Shown here: piece by piece, positions 53,365 to 64,000 of the stretch
How positions within the stretch are numbered: the first letter of the stretch is position 1
How the letters are laid out: each line of letters opens with the position of its first letter
Assembly: GCF_016616235.1 (NCBI RefSeq)
Contig: NZ_CP067100.1
Coordinates: 434,001 to 498,000 of the forward strand
Direction: 5' to 3'
DNA length: 64,000 bases
Source: Bradyrhizobium diazoefficiens
GTDB lineage: Bacteria > Pseudomonadota > Alphaproteobacteria > Rhizobiales > Xanthobacteraceae
Translations under genes and position numbers: made by a program
Notes under the pieces: generated by a model
What the model was told of the DNA's origin: nothing
Seen by the model: the letters and a program-made list of their open reading frames with translations, nothing else
Databases searched by the model: none

Positions 53365-53413
53365 CCGTTTCTGGAATACTAGATCACCCGCTTTCGCGGG
53401 TGATGACAGCGGA
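53303..53413. repeat. Dispersed palindromic repeat, family B, overlapping the end of mtaB
   Basis: GTGTCGTCGCCCAGCTTGACC..GGGCGACCTAGTACGCCG and GGAATACTAGATCACCCGC..GCGGGTGATGACAGCGG arms. The first 60 bp lie inside the mtaB reading frame and encode its last residues. Confidence 0.85.
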
Positions 53414-53449
53414 GTGTGTGGCCCATAGGGCGCGAAAAACACGCGTGCC

Positions 53450-54559
53450 CTACGATGCCCGCACCTGCCAGAACCGCAGCGTCCGCCGGGCGTTCTCCGG
53501 GGTTATCCTTGCAAAATGCCCCTGCGCCTTGGCAAGATCCGCCGGCTTCATCGCACCGGTGGCAAACCGGCTTTCGAGCACGGCGGCGGTGGTTTCCCAG
53601 CTGAGCTGCGCCGCCTTGCACGGCACCAGCAGGCCGTCCTCGCGCAGGCTCTGCATCAGCGGGCGAATCACCTCGACGGTCGATCCCGATAGCGCGGCCA
53701 ACGCCGCCACGGTCTCCTCATAACGCCGCTGCGTGGCGAAGCCGAGCAGCGTCGCCTCGTTGAGCTGGCCGCTCGCCTTGAGATTTGCGATCGCGCGCTT
53801 GGCGCCCTCGAAATCGCGGACGCCGGACATCTCGCGCTCGACGCCGACGGTGACCGCAGCGATCGCGCTCTGGATTTCCTCGAACAGATGCGGTGGGGCG
53901 CGCGACAACAGGCGGGTGCGCACCGCATCGGTCGCCGAGCGCAGCAGCTGCCGGCGCAGATTCGAGGGCAGATCGACGCGGACGCCGACGCTGACGGCGA
54001 GCTCGGGATCGCTTTCGGCCTGTCCGACAATGATGGCAAATCCCTTGCCGGAGACGCGCGCGCCCGGGTTGGCGGCGAGGCGCCGGCTGACGCTGGGATA
54101 ACGCCGCGCCAGCAGCGCATCGGTGACGATCTCCTTCAGCCACCAGCGGCCGGCGACCGCGAGCAGATGCGGCTCGCCCTTGCTGGAGGCGATCTTCACC
54201 AGCTCGCCATCGTCGAGCCGCGCGGATTCCTGCAGCACCGGACCGGCGATGCGGATCTCGTCATTGTTGGCCAGGCGGCGGATCACCGAGGGCGGCGCCT
54301 GCGCGATCGGCGCGAGCTGCGCGCTGATCTCGGCCAAGGCAATTCGCGCGCCCATATCAGCTATGGCGCGCAGCTCTATGGTGCCGATCAGGCGGTCGAG
54401 CACCTCGTCGAACAGCGCGATCTGCTCGTCATCGAAGCTTCCGGCAGAGGACAGGAACAGGTCGGTGACGCGCCGGGCGGTTTCCAGGCCCTTTTCCGCC
54501 GAGCCCATCCGAATCGCGGATTCGACCTCGTCGATGATCGATAGCTCGGCCTTGGACAT
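53450..54559 (-). CDS. DUF2336 domain protein
   Basis: Soluble alpha-helical protein of 369 residues with the DUF2336 region covering most of its length. VTDLFLSSAGSFDDEQIALFD, RLANNDEIRIAGPVLQESAR and RYPSVSRRLAANPGARVSGKG are conserved in Nitrobacteraceae. The family resembles HEAT-like repeats and its function is unknown. The ATG is MSKAELSIIDEV; a 16-codon longer frame starts with TTG. It is convergent with mtaB and downstream of nothing on its strand. Confidence 0.87.
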   Translation of the reverse strand: MSKAELSIIDEVESAIRMGSAEKGLETARRVTDLFLSSAGSFDDEQIALFDEVLDRLIGTIELRAIADMGARIALAEISAQLAPIAQAPPSVIRRLANNDEIRIAGPVLQESARLDDGELVKIASSKGEPHLLAVAGRWWLKEIVTDALLARRYPSVSRRLAANPGARVSGKGFAIIVGQAESDPELAVSVGVRVDLPSNLRRQLLRSATDAVRTRLLSRAPPHLFEEIQSAIAAVTVGVEREMSGVRDFEGAKRAIANLKASGQLNEATLLGFATQRRYEETVAALAALSGSTVEVIRPLMQSLREDGLLVPCKAAQLSWETTAAVLESRFATGAMKPADLAKAQGHFARITPENARRTLRFWQVRAS

Positions 54560-54687
54560 GTCGCGCAGCTCGTCCTGAGCGGATTGACGGAAGCTTGTTC
54601 TAAGCAACCGCTATCATTAGCGATGAGCGCTGAACGTTTCGTAAACCATGGAGCGATGAGGACGAGGTGATGCGGCGGCGGAGCTGT

Positions 54688-54808
54688 GCTCCCTCCCCCG
54701 CTTGCGGGGGAGGGTTGGGGAGAGGGTGTCTCCGCGACGGGACAATCTCCCATAGAACCCTCGCCCCGCGCTTCGCGCCGACCTCTCCGGCACGCGGGAA
54801 AGGTGAAC
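54688..54808. repeat. Dispersed palindromic repeat, family D
   Basis: TCCCTCCCCCGCTTGCGGG..GGAGGGTTGGGGAGAGGG left hairpin and CCTCGCCCCGCGCTTCGCGC..CGACCTCTCCGGCACGCGGG right part. It occupies the gap between the DUF2336 and pseudouridine synthase genes. Confidence 0.8.
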
Positions 54809-54819
54809 GCCAGCGGCAC

Positions 54820-55527
54820 CTATTCCCCGTTCCACCCGCACGCCCTGAGCTTCTCATGCATATGCGGCGGCGCCGGCGCCACGACGCGGACCGGCTCCTT
54901 GTTCCGGGAGATCGGCACCACGATCTCGCGGGAATGCAGGTGCAGCTTCGGCTCGCCGAAACGCGGACCGTTGCCGTAAATGTTATCGCCAAAGATTGGC
55001 CAGCCGCTCTCGGCCGAATGCACGCGCAATTGATGGGTCCGCCCGGTCACCGGTTCCATGGCGAGCCAGGTGAAACCGTCGCCACGTCCCATCACCTTCC
55101 AGTTGGTAATCGCCTTCTGGCCCTCTGGGTCGGGTTTCTGCCACCAGCCGCGCTCGGCATTGAGCCGGCCGAGCGGCATGTCGATGACGCCTTCATCCGC
55201 AATGGGGCCGCCTTCAACCACGGTCCAGTAAGTCTTGCCGATCTTGCCGTGCTTGAACAGCAGGCCGAGCGAGGCAGTCGCCTTGCGGTGGCGGCCGAGC
55301 ACGAGGCAACCGGAAGTGTCCTTGTCGAGCCGATGGGCCAGCACCGGCGGTCGCGGCAGACCGAACCGGAGCGCGTCGAAAGAGTCTTCCAGATTGGCGC
55401 CGCCTTTGGGGCCGCGATGCACGGGAAGGCCGGCCGGCTTGTCGATGACCAGCATCAATCCGTCGCGATGGAGCACGCGCGCGAGGATCTCGTCGGCAGT
55501 CAATTGGGGAACATCGAGCAATTGCAA
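54820..55527 (-). CDS. RluA-family RNA pseudouridine synthase
   Basis: Isomerase converting uridine to pseudouridine in rRNA or tRNA, 235 residues. The catalytic Asp is in AHRLDKDTSGCLVLGR at about residue 67. VIDKPAGLPVHRGPKGGAN precedes it, and PVTGRTHQLRVHSAESGWPI and GDNIYGNG follow. The short N-terminus lacks the S4 domain, like the RluA/RluC/TruC group without S4. Target site unknown. A repeat follows its stop codon; it is divergent from ftsY, 41 bp away. Confidence 0.93.
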   Translation of the reverse strand: MQLLDVPQLTADEILARVLHRDGLMLVIDKPAGLPVHRGPKGGANLEDSFDALRFGLPRPPVLAHRLDKDTSGCLVLGRHRKATASLGLLFKHGKIGKTYWTVVEGGPIADEGVIDMPLGRLNAERGWWQKPDPEGQKAITNWKVMGRGDGFTWLAMEPVTGRTHQLRVHSAESGWPIFGDNIYGNGPRFGEPKLHLHSREIVVPISRNKEPVRVVAPAPPHMHEKLRACGWNGE

Positions 55528-55568
55528 GACTTTCGTTTAGAGGCCGGAACGGCTAACACACCCCCGCC

Positions 55569-56516
55569 ATGAACGATACCACGTCAGATCCCCCCAAGCT
55601 GAGCTGGTGGCGCCGCCTGTCCAACGGGCTGAAGCGCACCTCGTCCTCGCTCGGGACCGCGGTCGCCGATCTCGTCACCAAGCGCAAGCTCGACCGCGCC
55701 ATGCTCGACGACATCGAGGACGTGCTGCTGCGCGCCGATCTCGGCACTGAGGTCGCGGTGCGGATTGCGGACGCCGTCGGCACCGGACGCTACGACAAGG
55801 CGATCTCGGCGGACGAGGTCAAGGACGTCGTCGCAACCGAGGTCGAGAAGGTGCTGGCACCGGTGGCCAAGCCCCTCGAGATCGATGCGGCGAAGAAGCC
55901 GTTCGTGATCCTCGTGGTCGGCGTCAACGGCTCCGGCAAGACCACGACGATCGGAAAACTCTCGCAGAAATTCGCCTCCGAGGGCCGCAAGGTGATGCTG
56001 GCCGCCGGCGACACGTTTCGTGCCGCCGCGATTGAACAGCTCAAGGTCTGGGGGGAGCGGACCAAGACCCCGGTCATCGCGGGCGCGCAAGGATCGGATT
56101 CGGCGAGCCTTGCCTTCAACGCGCTGACGGCGGCGAAGGAGCAGGGCGTCGACGTGCTGCTGATCGACACCGCCGGCCGTCTCCAGAACAAGGCCGAGCT
56201 GATGAACGAGCTCGAAAAGGTCGTGCGCGTGATCCGCAAGGTGGATGCGACTGCACCGCATGCCGTGCTGCTGGTGCTGGACGCGACCGTGGGCCAGAAC
56301 GCGCTGTCGCAGGTCGAGGCCTTCCATCGCACCGCCGGCGTCACCGGCCTCGTGATGACCAAGCTCGACGGCACCGCGCGCGGCGGCATTCTGGTGGCGC
56401 TCGCGGAGAAATTCAAACTGCCGGTGCATTTCATCGGCGTCGGTGAAGGCGTCGACGATCTCGCCCCCTTCACCGCGCGCGATTTCGCCCGCGCGATTGC
56501 CGGAATCGAATCGTAG
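55569..56516 (+). CDS. ftsY: Signal recognition particle receptor FtsY
   Basis: GTPase receptor that docks the Ffh complex at the membrane, 315 residues. It lacks the long acidic A domain of E. coli FtsY. The G domain has VVGVNGSGKTTTIGKL, DTFRAAAIEQLKVW, DTAGRLQNKAELMNEL and TKLDGTARGGILVAL. The basic N-terminal part (SWWRRLSNGLKRTS) is likely the membrane-binding helix. dapF, mtaB and ftsY keep an ancestral gene order. Repeat B5 follows it. Confidence 0.97.
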   Translation: MNDTTSDPPKLSWWRRLSNGLKRTSSSLGTAVADLVTKRKLDRAMLDDIEDVLLRADLGTEVAVRIADAVGTGRYDKAISADEVKDVVATEVEKVLAPVAKPLEIDAAKKPFVILVVGVNGSGKTTTIGKLSQKFASEGRKVMLAAGDTFRAAAIEQLKVWGERTKTPVIAGAQGSDSASLAFNALTAAKEQGVDVLLIDTAGRLQNKAELMNELEKVVRVIRKVDATAPHAVLLVLDATVGQNALSQVEAFHRTAGVTGLVMTKLDGTARGGILVALAEKFKLPVHFIGVGEGVDDLAPFTARDFARAIAGIES

Positions 56517-56523
56517 GTTTCTT

Positions 56524-56630
56524 TCGTCATGCCCCGCGGAGGCGGGGCATCCAGTACGCCGCAGTTTCTCGGTTCAAGCCGAGCTGCCTCTGGAATACTG
56601 GATCCCTCGCCTTCGCGGGGGGATGACAGC
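56524..56630. repeat. Dispersed palindromic repeat, family B
   Basis: GTCATGCCCCGCGGAGGCG..GGGGCATCCAGTACGCCG and GGAATACTGGATCCCTCGCC..CGCGGGGGGATGACAGC arms. It separates ftsY and yciB, which are on the same strand. Confidence 0.85.
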
Positions 56631-56645
56631 AACAAAGGTCAGGTA

Positions 56646-57248
56646 ATGGACAAGACCCAGCCGCATCCGCTGTTCAAGCTGGCGACCGAGCTCGGTCCGC
56701 TGCTCGTGTTCTTCTTCGTCAATGCGAAGTTCAACCTGTTCGCCGCCACCGGCGCCTTCATGATCGCGATCGTCGCGGCGATGATCGCCTCCTATGTGGT
56801 GACGCGTCACATCCCGATCATGGCGATCGTCACAGGCGTGATCGTGCTGGTGTTCGGCACGCTGACCCTGGTCTTGCACGACGAGACCTTCATCAAGGTC
56901 AAGCCGACCATCATCTACGGCCTGTTCGCCGCGATCCTCGGCGGCGGCCTGCTGTTCGGCCGCTCCTTCATCGCCGTGATGTTCGACCAGATGTTCAACC
57001 TGACGCCGCAGGGCTGGCGCATCCTGACGCTGCGCTGGGCGCTGTTCTTCGCCGGCATGGCGGTGCTGAACGAGGTCGTCTGGCGCACCCAGAGCACGGA
57101 CTTCTGGGTGAACTTCAAGGTGTTCGGCGTCACCCCGCTGACCATGGTCTTCGCCATCGCCCAGATGCCGCTGACCAAGCGCTACGGGATCGAGCCGGCC
57201 TCGCTGGAAGCGAGCGAGGCAGAGGCGGGGGATGTGCGGAAGGGGTGA
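56646..57248 (+). CDS. yciB: Inner membrane-spanning protein YciB / septation protein A
   Basis: Integral membrane protein of 200 residues with about five hydrophobic segments. The conserved [19 protein letters not shown] and [19 protein letters not shown] are typical; [19 protein letters not shown] and [18 protein letters not shown] complete it. In Shigella ispA and E. coli yciB the protein is linked to septation and envelope synthesis. ATG at 56646 follows AGGTA. It is downstream of ftsY and is followed by repeat C4. Confidence 0.95.
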   Translation: MDKTQPHPLFKLATELGPLLVFFFVNAKFNLFAATGAFMIAIVAAMIASYVVTRHIPIMAIVTGVIVLVFGTLTLVLHDETFIKVKPTIIYGLFAAILGGGLLFGRSFIAVMFDQMFNLTPQGWRILTLRWALFFAGMAVLNEVVWRTQSTDFWVNFKVFGVTPLTMVFAIAQMPLTKRYGIEPASLEASEAEAGDVRKG

Positions 57249-57254
57249 TGACCG

Positions 57255-57402
57255 TCTCGTGTCCCGGATGCGCTGCAGCGCTCTTGCGCTGCTGCGCAGA
57301 GCCGGGACCCAGAACCATCCAGGAGCGCCGTCGTGGTGATATGGGCCCCGGCTTTGCAGCGCACCGCTGAAGAAGCGCTGCGCAGCGTCCGGGGCACGAG
57401 AG
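57255..57402. repeat. Dispersed palindromic repeat, family C
   Basis: CTCGTGTCCCGGATGCGC..GCAGAGCCGGGACCCAGAA and TGGGCCCCGGCTTTGCAGC..GCGTCCGGGGCACGAG arms. It lies between the convergent yciB and ccmG genes. Confidence 0.85.
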
Positions 57403-57407
57403 CGGTG

Positions 57408-58004
57408 TTAGGAGCCGGTCGCCTTCAGCGCCTTCTCAAGCTGCGGCAGCAACACCGTCCGATAGTTTTCCGGCGTGATCGGCCCGACCAGCTTGTAGAC
57501 GATGGTGCCCTCGCGGCCGACGACAAAGGTCTCCGGCACGCCATAGACGCCCCATTCGATCGAGGCGCGGCCGTTGGCGTCGACGCCGACGCGGCCGAAT
57601 GGGTTGCCGTAGCGTCCCAGGAAGCGCCGCGCGTTGTCGGGCGCATCCTTGTAGTTGATGCCGACGAGCGCGAAGCGCTTGTCTTTGGCGAGCTCCGTCA
57701 GCAGCGTCGCCTCGTCGTGGCACGGCACGCACCAGGATGCCCAGACATTGACGAGGCTGACCTTGCCTTTGAACGCGGCCGGGTCGAGGCCAGGGACCTG
57801 CGCGTTATCAGTCTGCAACCCCTCGAGCGGCGGCAGCGTGGTCTGCGGCGCCGGACGACCGATCAGTGCGGAGGGAATTCGCGAGGGATCGCCGCTGCCG
57901 AGCCGGAACCAGAACAGCAGCGCGAGCGCAATGAAGGCGATCAGCGGCAGCACCATCAGGAAGGTGCGACGCTGCGGCGGGGCGGAGGTCGATTGATTGC
58001 TCAT
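57408..58004 (-). CDS. ccmG: Thiol:disulfide interchange protein CcmG (CycY/DsbE)
   Basis: Membrane-anchored periplasmic thioredoxin-like protein of 198 residues that keeps apocytochrome c haem-binding cysteines reduced. Membrane anchor at about 16-36 ([18 protein letters not shown]). The CxxC site is [12 protein letters not shown] at about 95. [20 protein letters not shown] is the cis-Pro region (GVPE). It overlaps ccmD by 4 bp. Known as CycY in Bradyrhizobium. It is last in the ccmABCDG order. Confidence 0.95.
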   Translation of the reverse strand: MSNQSTSAPPQRRTFLMVLPLIAFIALALLFWFRLGSGDPSRIPSALIGRPAPQTTLPPLEGLQTDNAQVPGLDPAAFKGKVSLVNVWASWCVPCHDEATLLTELAKDKRFALVGINYKDAPDNARRFLGRYGNPFGRVGVDANGRASIEWGVYGVPETFVVGREGTIVYKLVGPITPENYRTVLLPQLEKALKATGS

Positions 58005-58186
58005 CGCAGCTTCGTCCCGCTGCGGCCGGAGCGGCGGCTAATGCCGGTGCGTTCGAGCTCGCGCAAACGCTCCGTCTGGTTGCGATAATCGATGATGACC
58101 CAGCCGATCAGGATCACCACGACGACCGCCGCAGCCGCGTAGGACGTCACGATGAAGGATGCGTATGGACCAAGCGATATCATCAC
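58001..58186 (-). CDS. ccmD: Haem exporter protein CcmD (CycX)
   Basis: Small single-pass membrane protein, 61 residues. The membrane segment is [19 protein letters not shown] at about residues 10-30, followed by a basic coiled tail ([16 protein letters not shown]). CcmD releases holo-CcmE from the CcmABC complex. It overlaps ccmC by 4 bp and ccmG by 4 bp, so the three are translationally coupled. Confidence 0.92.
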   Translation of the reverse strand: MMISLGPYASFIVTSYAAAAVVVVILIGWVIIDYRNQTERLRELERTGISRRSGRSGTKLR

Positions 58187-58914
58187 GCAGCCTTCTGGCT
58201 CGCCTGCATCATCTGCAGCGAGCGGACGCGCCGGCGCAAAATCTCATTGCGCATCGCGGCCAGATGCAGCGTGACGAACAGCAGCGTGAACGCGACCGCC
58301 ATCACCAGCAGCGGGATCAAAAACGATTTGTCGAGCGTCGAGCCGCCCATGCGCATCACCGAGGCCGGCTGGTGCAGCGTGTTCCACCAGTCGACCGAGA
58401 ACTTGATGATGGGAAGATTGATCGCACCGACCAGCGTCAGCACGGCGGCGGCGCGCGCCGCGCGCGAGGGATCGTCGACCGCGCGCCACAGCGCCATCAG
58501 GCCGAGATACATCAGGAACAGGATCAGCACCGAGGTCAGCCGCGCGTCCCATTCCCAATAGGTGCCCCACATCGGACGTCCCCACAGCGAACCGGTGAGC
58601 AGTGCAAGGAAGGTGAAGCTGGCGCCGATCGGAGCCGCCGCTTTCGCGGCAACGTCGGCGAGCGGATGCCGCCACACCAGCGTGCCGAGCGAGGCGATGC
58701 TCATCACGCCCCAGACGAACATCGACAGCCAGGCATTGGGCACGTGGATGAACATGATCTTCACGGTCGCGCCCTGCTGGTAGTCGTCGGGCGCAAGCGC
58801 GGACTGGTAGAGGCCGATCGTGAGCACGATGATTGTCGCAGCCGCAAGCCAGGGCAGCACCCGCGCCGTCAGCGCGAGGAACCGTGTGGGATTGGCGAGG
58901 TCGATCAGCGACAT
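58183..58914 (-). CDS. ccmC: Haem exporter permease CcmC (CycZ)
   Basis: Six-helix membrane protein that loads haem on CcmE; 243 residues. The Trp-rich WWD-like motif [13 protein letters not shown], flanked by conserved His in [12 protein letters not shown] and NTLHQPASV, binds haem. [12 protein letters not shown] and [13 protein letters not shown] are typical. It is preceded by ccmB across a 91-bp gap, and overlaps ccmD by 4 bp. Confidence 0.96.
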   Translation of the reverse strand: MSLIDLANPTRFLALTARVLPWLAAATIIVLTIGLYQSALAPDDYQQGATVKIMFIHVPNAWLSMFVWGVMSIASLGTLVWRHPLADVAAKAAAPIGASFTFLALLTGSLWGRPMWGTYWEWDARLTSVLILFLMYLGLMALWRAVDDPSRAARAAAVLTLVGAINLPIIKFSVDWWNTLHQPASVMRMGGSTLDKSFLIPLLVMAVAFTLLFVTLHLAAMRNEILRRRVRSLQMMQASQKAA

Positions 58915-59005
58915 GGTCTTCTGATAATCACAGGTAGGCGCTCACGCAATCAGCATGAAAGCGGGCGGCGAAAGTTGATCGGGGGCAAGATCAGTCGAGC
59001 CCATC

Positions 59006-59674
59006 TCAGTCTAGCCCATGCCGCAGGCTTGCCGCCGCCGCGAACGGGCCGATCACGAGGCTGACCAGCGACAGCGCGCACAGGATCGAGAACGGCGCAC
59101 CGAAGGTCATGGGGCCGACGATCGCGGCCTGCGAGGCCGCGACGCCGAAGATCAGCACGGGAATCGACAGCGGCAGCACCAGCACGGCCATCAGCAGCCC
59201 GCCGCGATGCAGGGTTACGGCGAGTGCAGCGCCGATCATGCCGGTGAAGGTCAGCGCCGGAGTGCCGGCCAAAAGCGTCAGCGCCACCGCGCCGGTCGCG
59301 ACCATGTCGAGGTTGAGCAGCAGGCCCAGCACGGGGGTTGCGACAATCAGCGGCAGGCCCGCCGCCAGCCAATGCGCCAGCGCCTTGGCCGCACAGGCGA
59401 GTTCCAGCGGCGTCCGGCTCATCGCGATCAAATCGAGCGAGCCGTCCTCATGGTCGGCCATGAACAGCCGGTCCAGCGTCAAAAGGCTCGCCAGCAGCGC
59501 GCCGAGCCACAGGATCGCCGGCCCGAGTCGTGACAACAGCGCTAGATCCGGCCCAACGGCGAAGGGCATCAGCACGACGACGGTCAGGAAGAACAACACG
59601 CCAATCAGCGCCCCGCCCCCGACGCGCAGCGCGATCCGGACGTCCCGACGGATCAGGGCGGCAAGGGCGGTCAT
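59006..59674 (-). CDS. ccmB: Haem exporter permease CcmB (CycW)
   Basis: Six-helix permease of the CcmAB ABC transporter, 222 residues. GPDLALLSRLGPAILWLGALLA and LLTLDRLFMADHEDGSLDLI match the family; SRTPLELACAAKALAHWLAAG and TFTGMIGAALAVTLHRGG follow. The ATG at 59674 is used; the open frame continues upstream into repeat D3. The ATPase gene ccmA lies 270 bp away with the repeat between, so a read-through or separate start for ccmB transcription must exist. Confidence 0.95.
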   Translation of the reverse strand: MTALAALIRRDVRIALRVGGGALIGVLFFLTVVVLMPFAVGPDLALLSRLGPAILWLGALLASLLTLDRLFMADHEDGSLDLIAMSRTPLELACAAKALAHWLAAGLPLIVATPVLGLLLNLDMVATGAVALTLLAGTPALTFTGMIGAALAVTLHRGGLLMAVLVLPLSIPVLIFGVAASQAAIVGPMTFGAPFSILCALSLVSLVIGPFAAAASLRHGLD

Positions 59675-59729
59675 GGGGTGCTCCCAATGATCGCCGAAGC
59701 GTCCGCTGCCAGCCGAGCACATGATGCGC

Positions 59730-59896
59730 TCCCTCCCCCCTTGTGGGGGAGGGCGGGGGAGGGGGGTAGCCCCGGGCGAGGTGCCTTTGAGGGGCGGACG
59801 GTCCGCAGCGGAGCGCCTGCTTCCCAAACGCTAGAACCAAGAGAGCATGCCGTGTGGCACCCCCCTCCCTGCCCCTCCCCCACAAGGGGGGAGGGA
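59730..59896. repeat. Dispersed palindromic repeat, family D, inside the ccm cluster
   Basis: TCCCTCCCCCCTTGTGGGGG..AGGGCGGGGGAGGGGGGT pairs with CACCCCCCTCCCTGCCCC..TCCCCCACAAGGGGGGAGGGA. The 167-bp inverted repeat lies between ccmA and ccmB, which elsewhere are usually adjacent or overlapping. Confidence 0.88.
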
Positions 59897-59945
59897 ACGG
59901 AGAGGTCGCCATCATGCCGCTCGGAAAGCTGAGGGTCGGCCCACC

Positions 59946-60572
59946 TCACGCCACACCCCCGATCCGCAGCTCCCGCGATTCGATCCCGAGCGGGGCGTGG
60001 GTCGCGGCGATAATCAGGCCGCCGCGCGCCAGATGCTCCCGCATCAGGCCGCTGAACATATCCTGGCCGGCGGCATCCAGCGCATTGGTCGGCTCGTCCA
60101 GCAGCCAGACCGGCCGGCGGACGGTCAGCAGGCGGGCGAGCGAGAGCCGGCGGCGCTGACCCGCGGACAGGAAGGCGGCGGGCAAATCGGCCGCATGGTC
60201 GAGTCCCACGGTGGCGAGGCTTTCACCCGCATCACTGCGCTCGCCGCCGAGAAAATCAGCCCAGAACGATAGATTTTCAGCCACGCTCAGCGCCGGCTTG
60301 AGGGCGTCGCGATGGCCGAGATAGTGACACTGCTCGGGCAGCGTCATGTCGGCGTCGCCCCCGTCCAGTACGATCGTGCCGCCGGCCGGAACGAGCAGCC
60401 CCGCGATCAGCCGCAGCAGCGAGGTCTTGCCCGCGCCGTTGCGGCCGATCACCGCGACGGCTTCGCCCGAGACGGCCTCGAAATCGAGCCCGGCAAACAC
60501 CTCCCGGCCGCCCCGCACGCAGGCGACCCCGCGTCCGGACAGCTGCATCTGGCCTGGTCCCAACCCGCTCAC
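59946..60572 (-). CDS. ccmA: Haem exporter ATP-binding protein CcmA (CycV)
   Basis: ABC ATPase of 208 residues. Walker [15 protein letters not shown] is at about 43-56, signature [15 protein letters not shown] and Walker [12 protein letters not shown]. It powers release of holo-CcmE with CcmB, CcmC and CcmD. I use the GTG at 60572, with GAGG seven bases upstream; an ATG eight codons in (MQLSGRG) is possible. It is divergent from acnA across a 216-bp gap. Confidence 0.95.
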   Translation of the reverse strand: MSGLGPGQMQLSGRGVACVRGGREVFAGLDFEAVSGEAVAVIGRNGAGKTSLLRLIAGLLVPAGGTIVLDGGDADMTLPEQCHYLGHRDALKPALSVAENLSFWADFLGGERSDAGESLATVGLDHAADLPAAFLSAGQRRRLSLARLLTVRRPVWLLDEPTNALDAAGQDMFSGLMREHLARGGLIIAATHAPLGIESRELRIGGVA

Positions 60573-60749
60573 AGCCAGGCCTCAGGAAAACTTGCGGTAG
60601 CGCATCAGAATTTTTGGCTCGCGGATTGCTGGGTATGTTTGTGGCTGTGGCGGTGCGGTTAGAAAGCTTCTATAAGCCCGGAACTACTTGATGCAGCAAC
60701 TCAACCTGCCCCTGCAAGCGACCCAGCCTGCTATGCTGACGGTGTTAAA

Positions 60750-60765
60750 ATACCCGGCCGGGTAT
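60750..60765. promoter_or_regulatory. 16-bp perfect palindrome upstream of acnA
   Basis: ATACCCGGCCGGGTAT, 23 bases before the acnA ATG, in the ccmA-acnA divergent gap. It may be a repressor operator or an mRNA hairpin near the ribosome-binding site. I know of no named factor for it. Confidence 0.5.
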
Positions 60766-60788
60766 AACTAACGATTGGGATTTCGTAC

Positions 60789-63509
<2,721 letters not shown>

Positions 63510-63559
63510 AGCGCGGATTTGTGAACGGTGGCTCACTGCGAAGTGAGTAGAAGGTTGAA

Positions 63560-63589
63560 CGAAGGCGGCCTATCACAAGGCCGCCTTCG
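63560..63589 (+). terminator. Stem-loop after acnA
   Basis: Perfect 11-bp stem CGAAGGCGGCC / GGCCGCCTTCG with loop TATCACAA, 50 bp after the acnA stop codon. No T tract follows, so it may need a factor or act as an mRNA-stabilising hairpin. Confidence 0.65.
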
Positions 63590-63728
63590 CACGTTGCGGC
63601 ATACTTCAGATGGGCCCGCCCGGCGCAAATCCCGCCCCGGACGGTCGAATATGCCGCGCCCCGTAAGACTACGGTGACCATCAGGCGCTAAGCTTCCCCC
63701 CAACGAGTGGCGATGTGTGACGTTCGAC

Positions 63729-64000
63729 ATGACGACAATGACGGCTTCTAATCTGGTTTCGCGCTGGTCCGGTGCACTCTGGTCGGGAGCGCTTGGCATC
63801 TGCGCCATCGTCGCCATCATCCGTCCCGCCCACGCCGATCCCCGCGCCGTTGTCGAATTGTTTACCTCGCAGGGCTGCTCGTCCTGCCCGCCCGCCGACA
63901 AGATCATCGGCGATCTCTCCAGCGACCCCTCGATCATCGCGCTGAGCATGCCGATCGACTATTGGGATTATCTCGGCTGGAAGGACACGCTGGCGGATTC
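63729..64000 (+). CDS. DUF1223 family exported thioredoxin-like protein, 3' end outside window
   Basis: The first 90 codons are visible. A signal peptide or anchor at about 8-36 ends in IIRPAHA. The mature part starts DPRAVVELFTSQGCSSCPPADK, a CxxC motif typical of the DUF1223 family of thioredoxin-like proteins, and continues IALSMPIDYWDYLGWKDTLA. Function unknown; a redox role is inferred from CxxC. I use the ATG at 63729; an in-frame GTG is four codons before. No Shine-Dalgarno is obvious. The full family is about 230-260 residues. Confidence 0.88.
   Translation, partial: MTTMTASNLVSRWSGALWSGALGICAIVAIIRPAHADPRAVVELFTSQGCSSCPPADKIIGDLSSDPSIIALSMPIDYWDYLGWKDTLAD

Noticed and set aside
60688..60704. 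TTGATGCAGCAACTCAA upstream of acnA, FixK-like
   Set aside because: The spacing between TTGA and TCAA is 9 bases, not the 6 of FixK2 boxes.

Overview
The window is a GC-rich alphaproteobacterial chromosome segment. It is most likely from Bradyrhizobium or a very close relative in the Nitrobacteraceae. Three things point there. First, the ccmA-B-C-D-G (cycVWZXY) cluster lies divergent to acnA, an arrangement described for Bradyrhizobium japonicum. Second, the gene neighbours are sdhCDAB, dapF-mtaB-ftsY-yciB and ffh-rpsP-rimM-trmD-rplS-leuC. Third, the spaces between genes are full of the palindromic repeat families typical of that group. I see no rRNA or tRNA gene, CRISPR array, phage, insertion sequence or integrase. 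This is core chromosome rather than an island.

Layout. Bases 1-13,200: a partial PhoD-like phosphatase, a membrane-anchored TAXI solute receptor, pterin dehydratase, a DUF1232 protein, a quinone oxidoreductase, a dienoyl-CoA-reductase-like SDR, an IalB-family protein, rlmN, a PAP2 phosphatase, argG and an OmpA-type protein with a very long Pro/Ala region. Bases 13,395-24,213: a VOC protein, an FkbM methyltransferase, an SbmA/BacA-like ABC exporter, a hybrid histidine kinase, sdhCDAB and a TauE/SafE permease. Bases 24,399-38,871: malonyl-CoA synthetase, an SDR, a fasciclin protein, a cytochrome b plus Tat-lipoprotein molybdoenzyme pair, an MFS carrier, leuB, a hexapeptide acyltransferase, asd, carbonic anhydrase, a CoA-ester lyase, a 2OG-Fe(II) oxygenase and a DXD glycosyltransferase.

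Bases 38,953-49,269: leuD, a small metallopeptidase, a group of small secreted proteins, a DUF1330 gene broken by a 14-bp tandem duplication, leuC with a possible leader peptide, the rplS-trmD-rimM-rpsP-ffh translation and protein-targeting cluster, and an MBL hydrolase. Bases 49,432-64,000: a SIMPL protein with an exported GyrI-like protein, dapF-mtaB, a DUF2336 protein, an RluA-type pseudouridine synthase, ftsY, yciB, the cytochrome c maturation cluster, acnA and a partial DUF1223 protein.

The genes serve central metabolism (TCA cycle: sdhCDAB, acnA; leucine: leuBCD; arginine: argG; aspartate family: asd, dapF), co-translational membrane targeting (ffh, ftsY), RNA modification (rlmN, trmD, mtaB, an RluA enzyme) and respiratory haem proteins (ccm). 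Accessory features worth a second look are the repeat families that reach into coding ends, the exported GyrI-domain protein, the Tat-lipoprotein molybdoenzyme, the leuC leader region, the acnA palindrome and the DUF1330 frameshift. I do not see a clear multi-gene undescribed system. Start codons are my choices from Shine-Dalgarno spacing and family conservation, and no database search was run.
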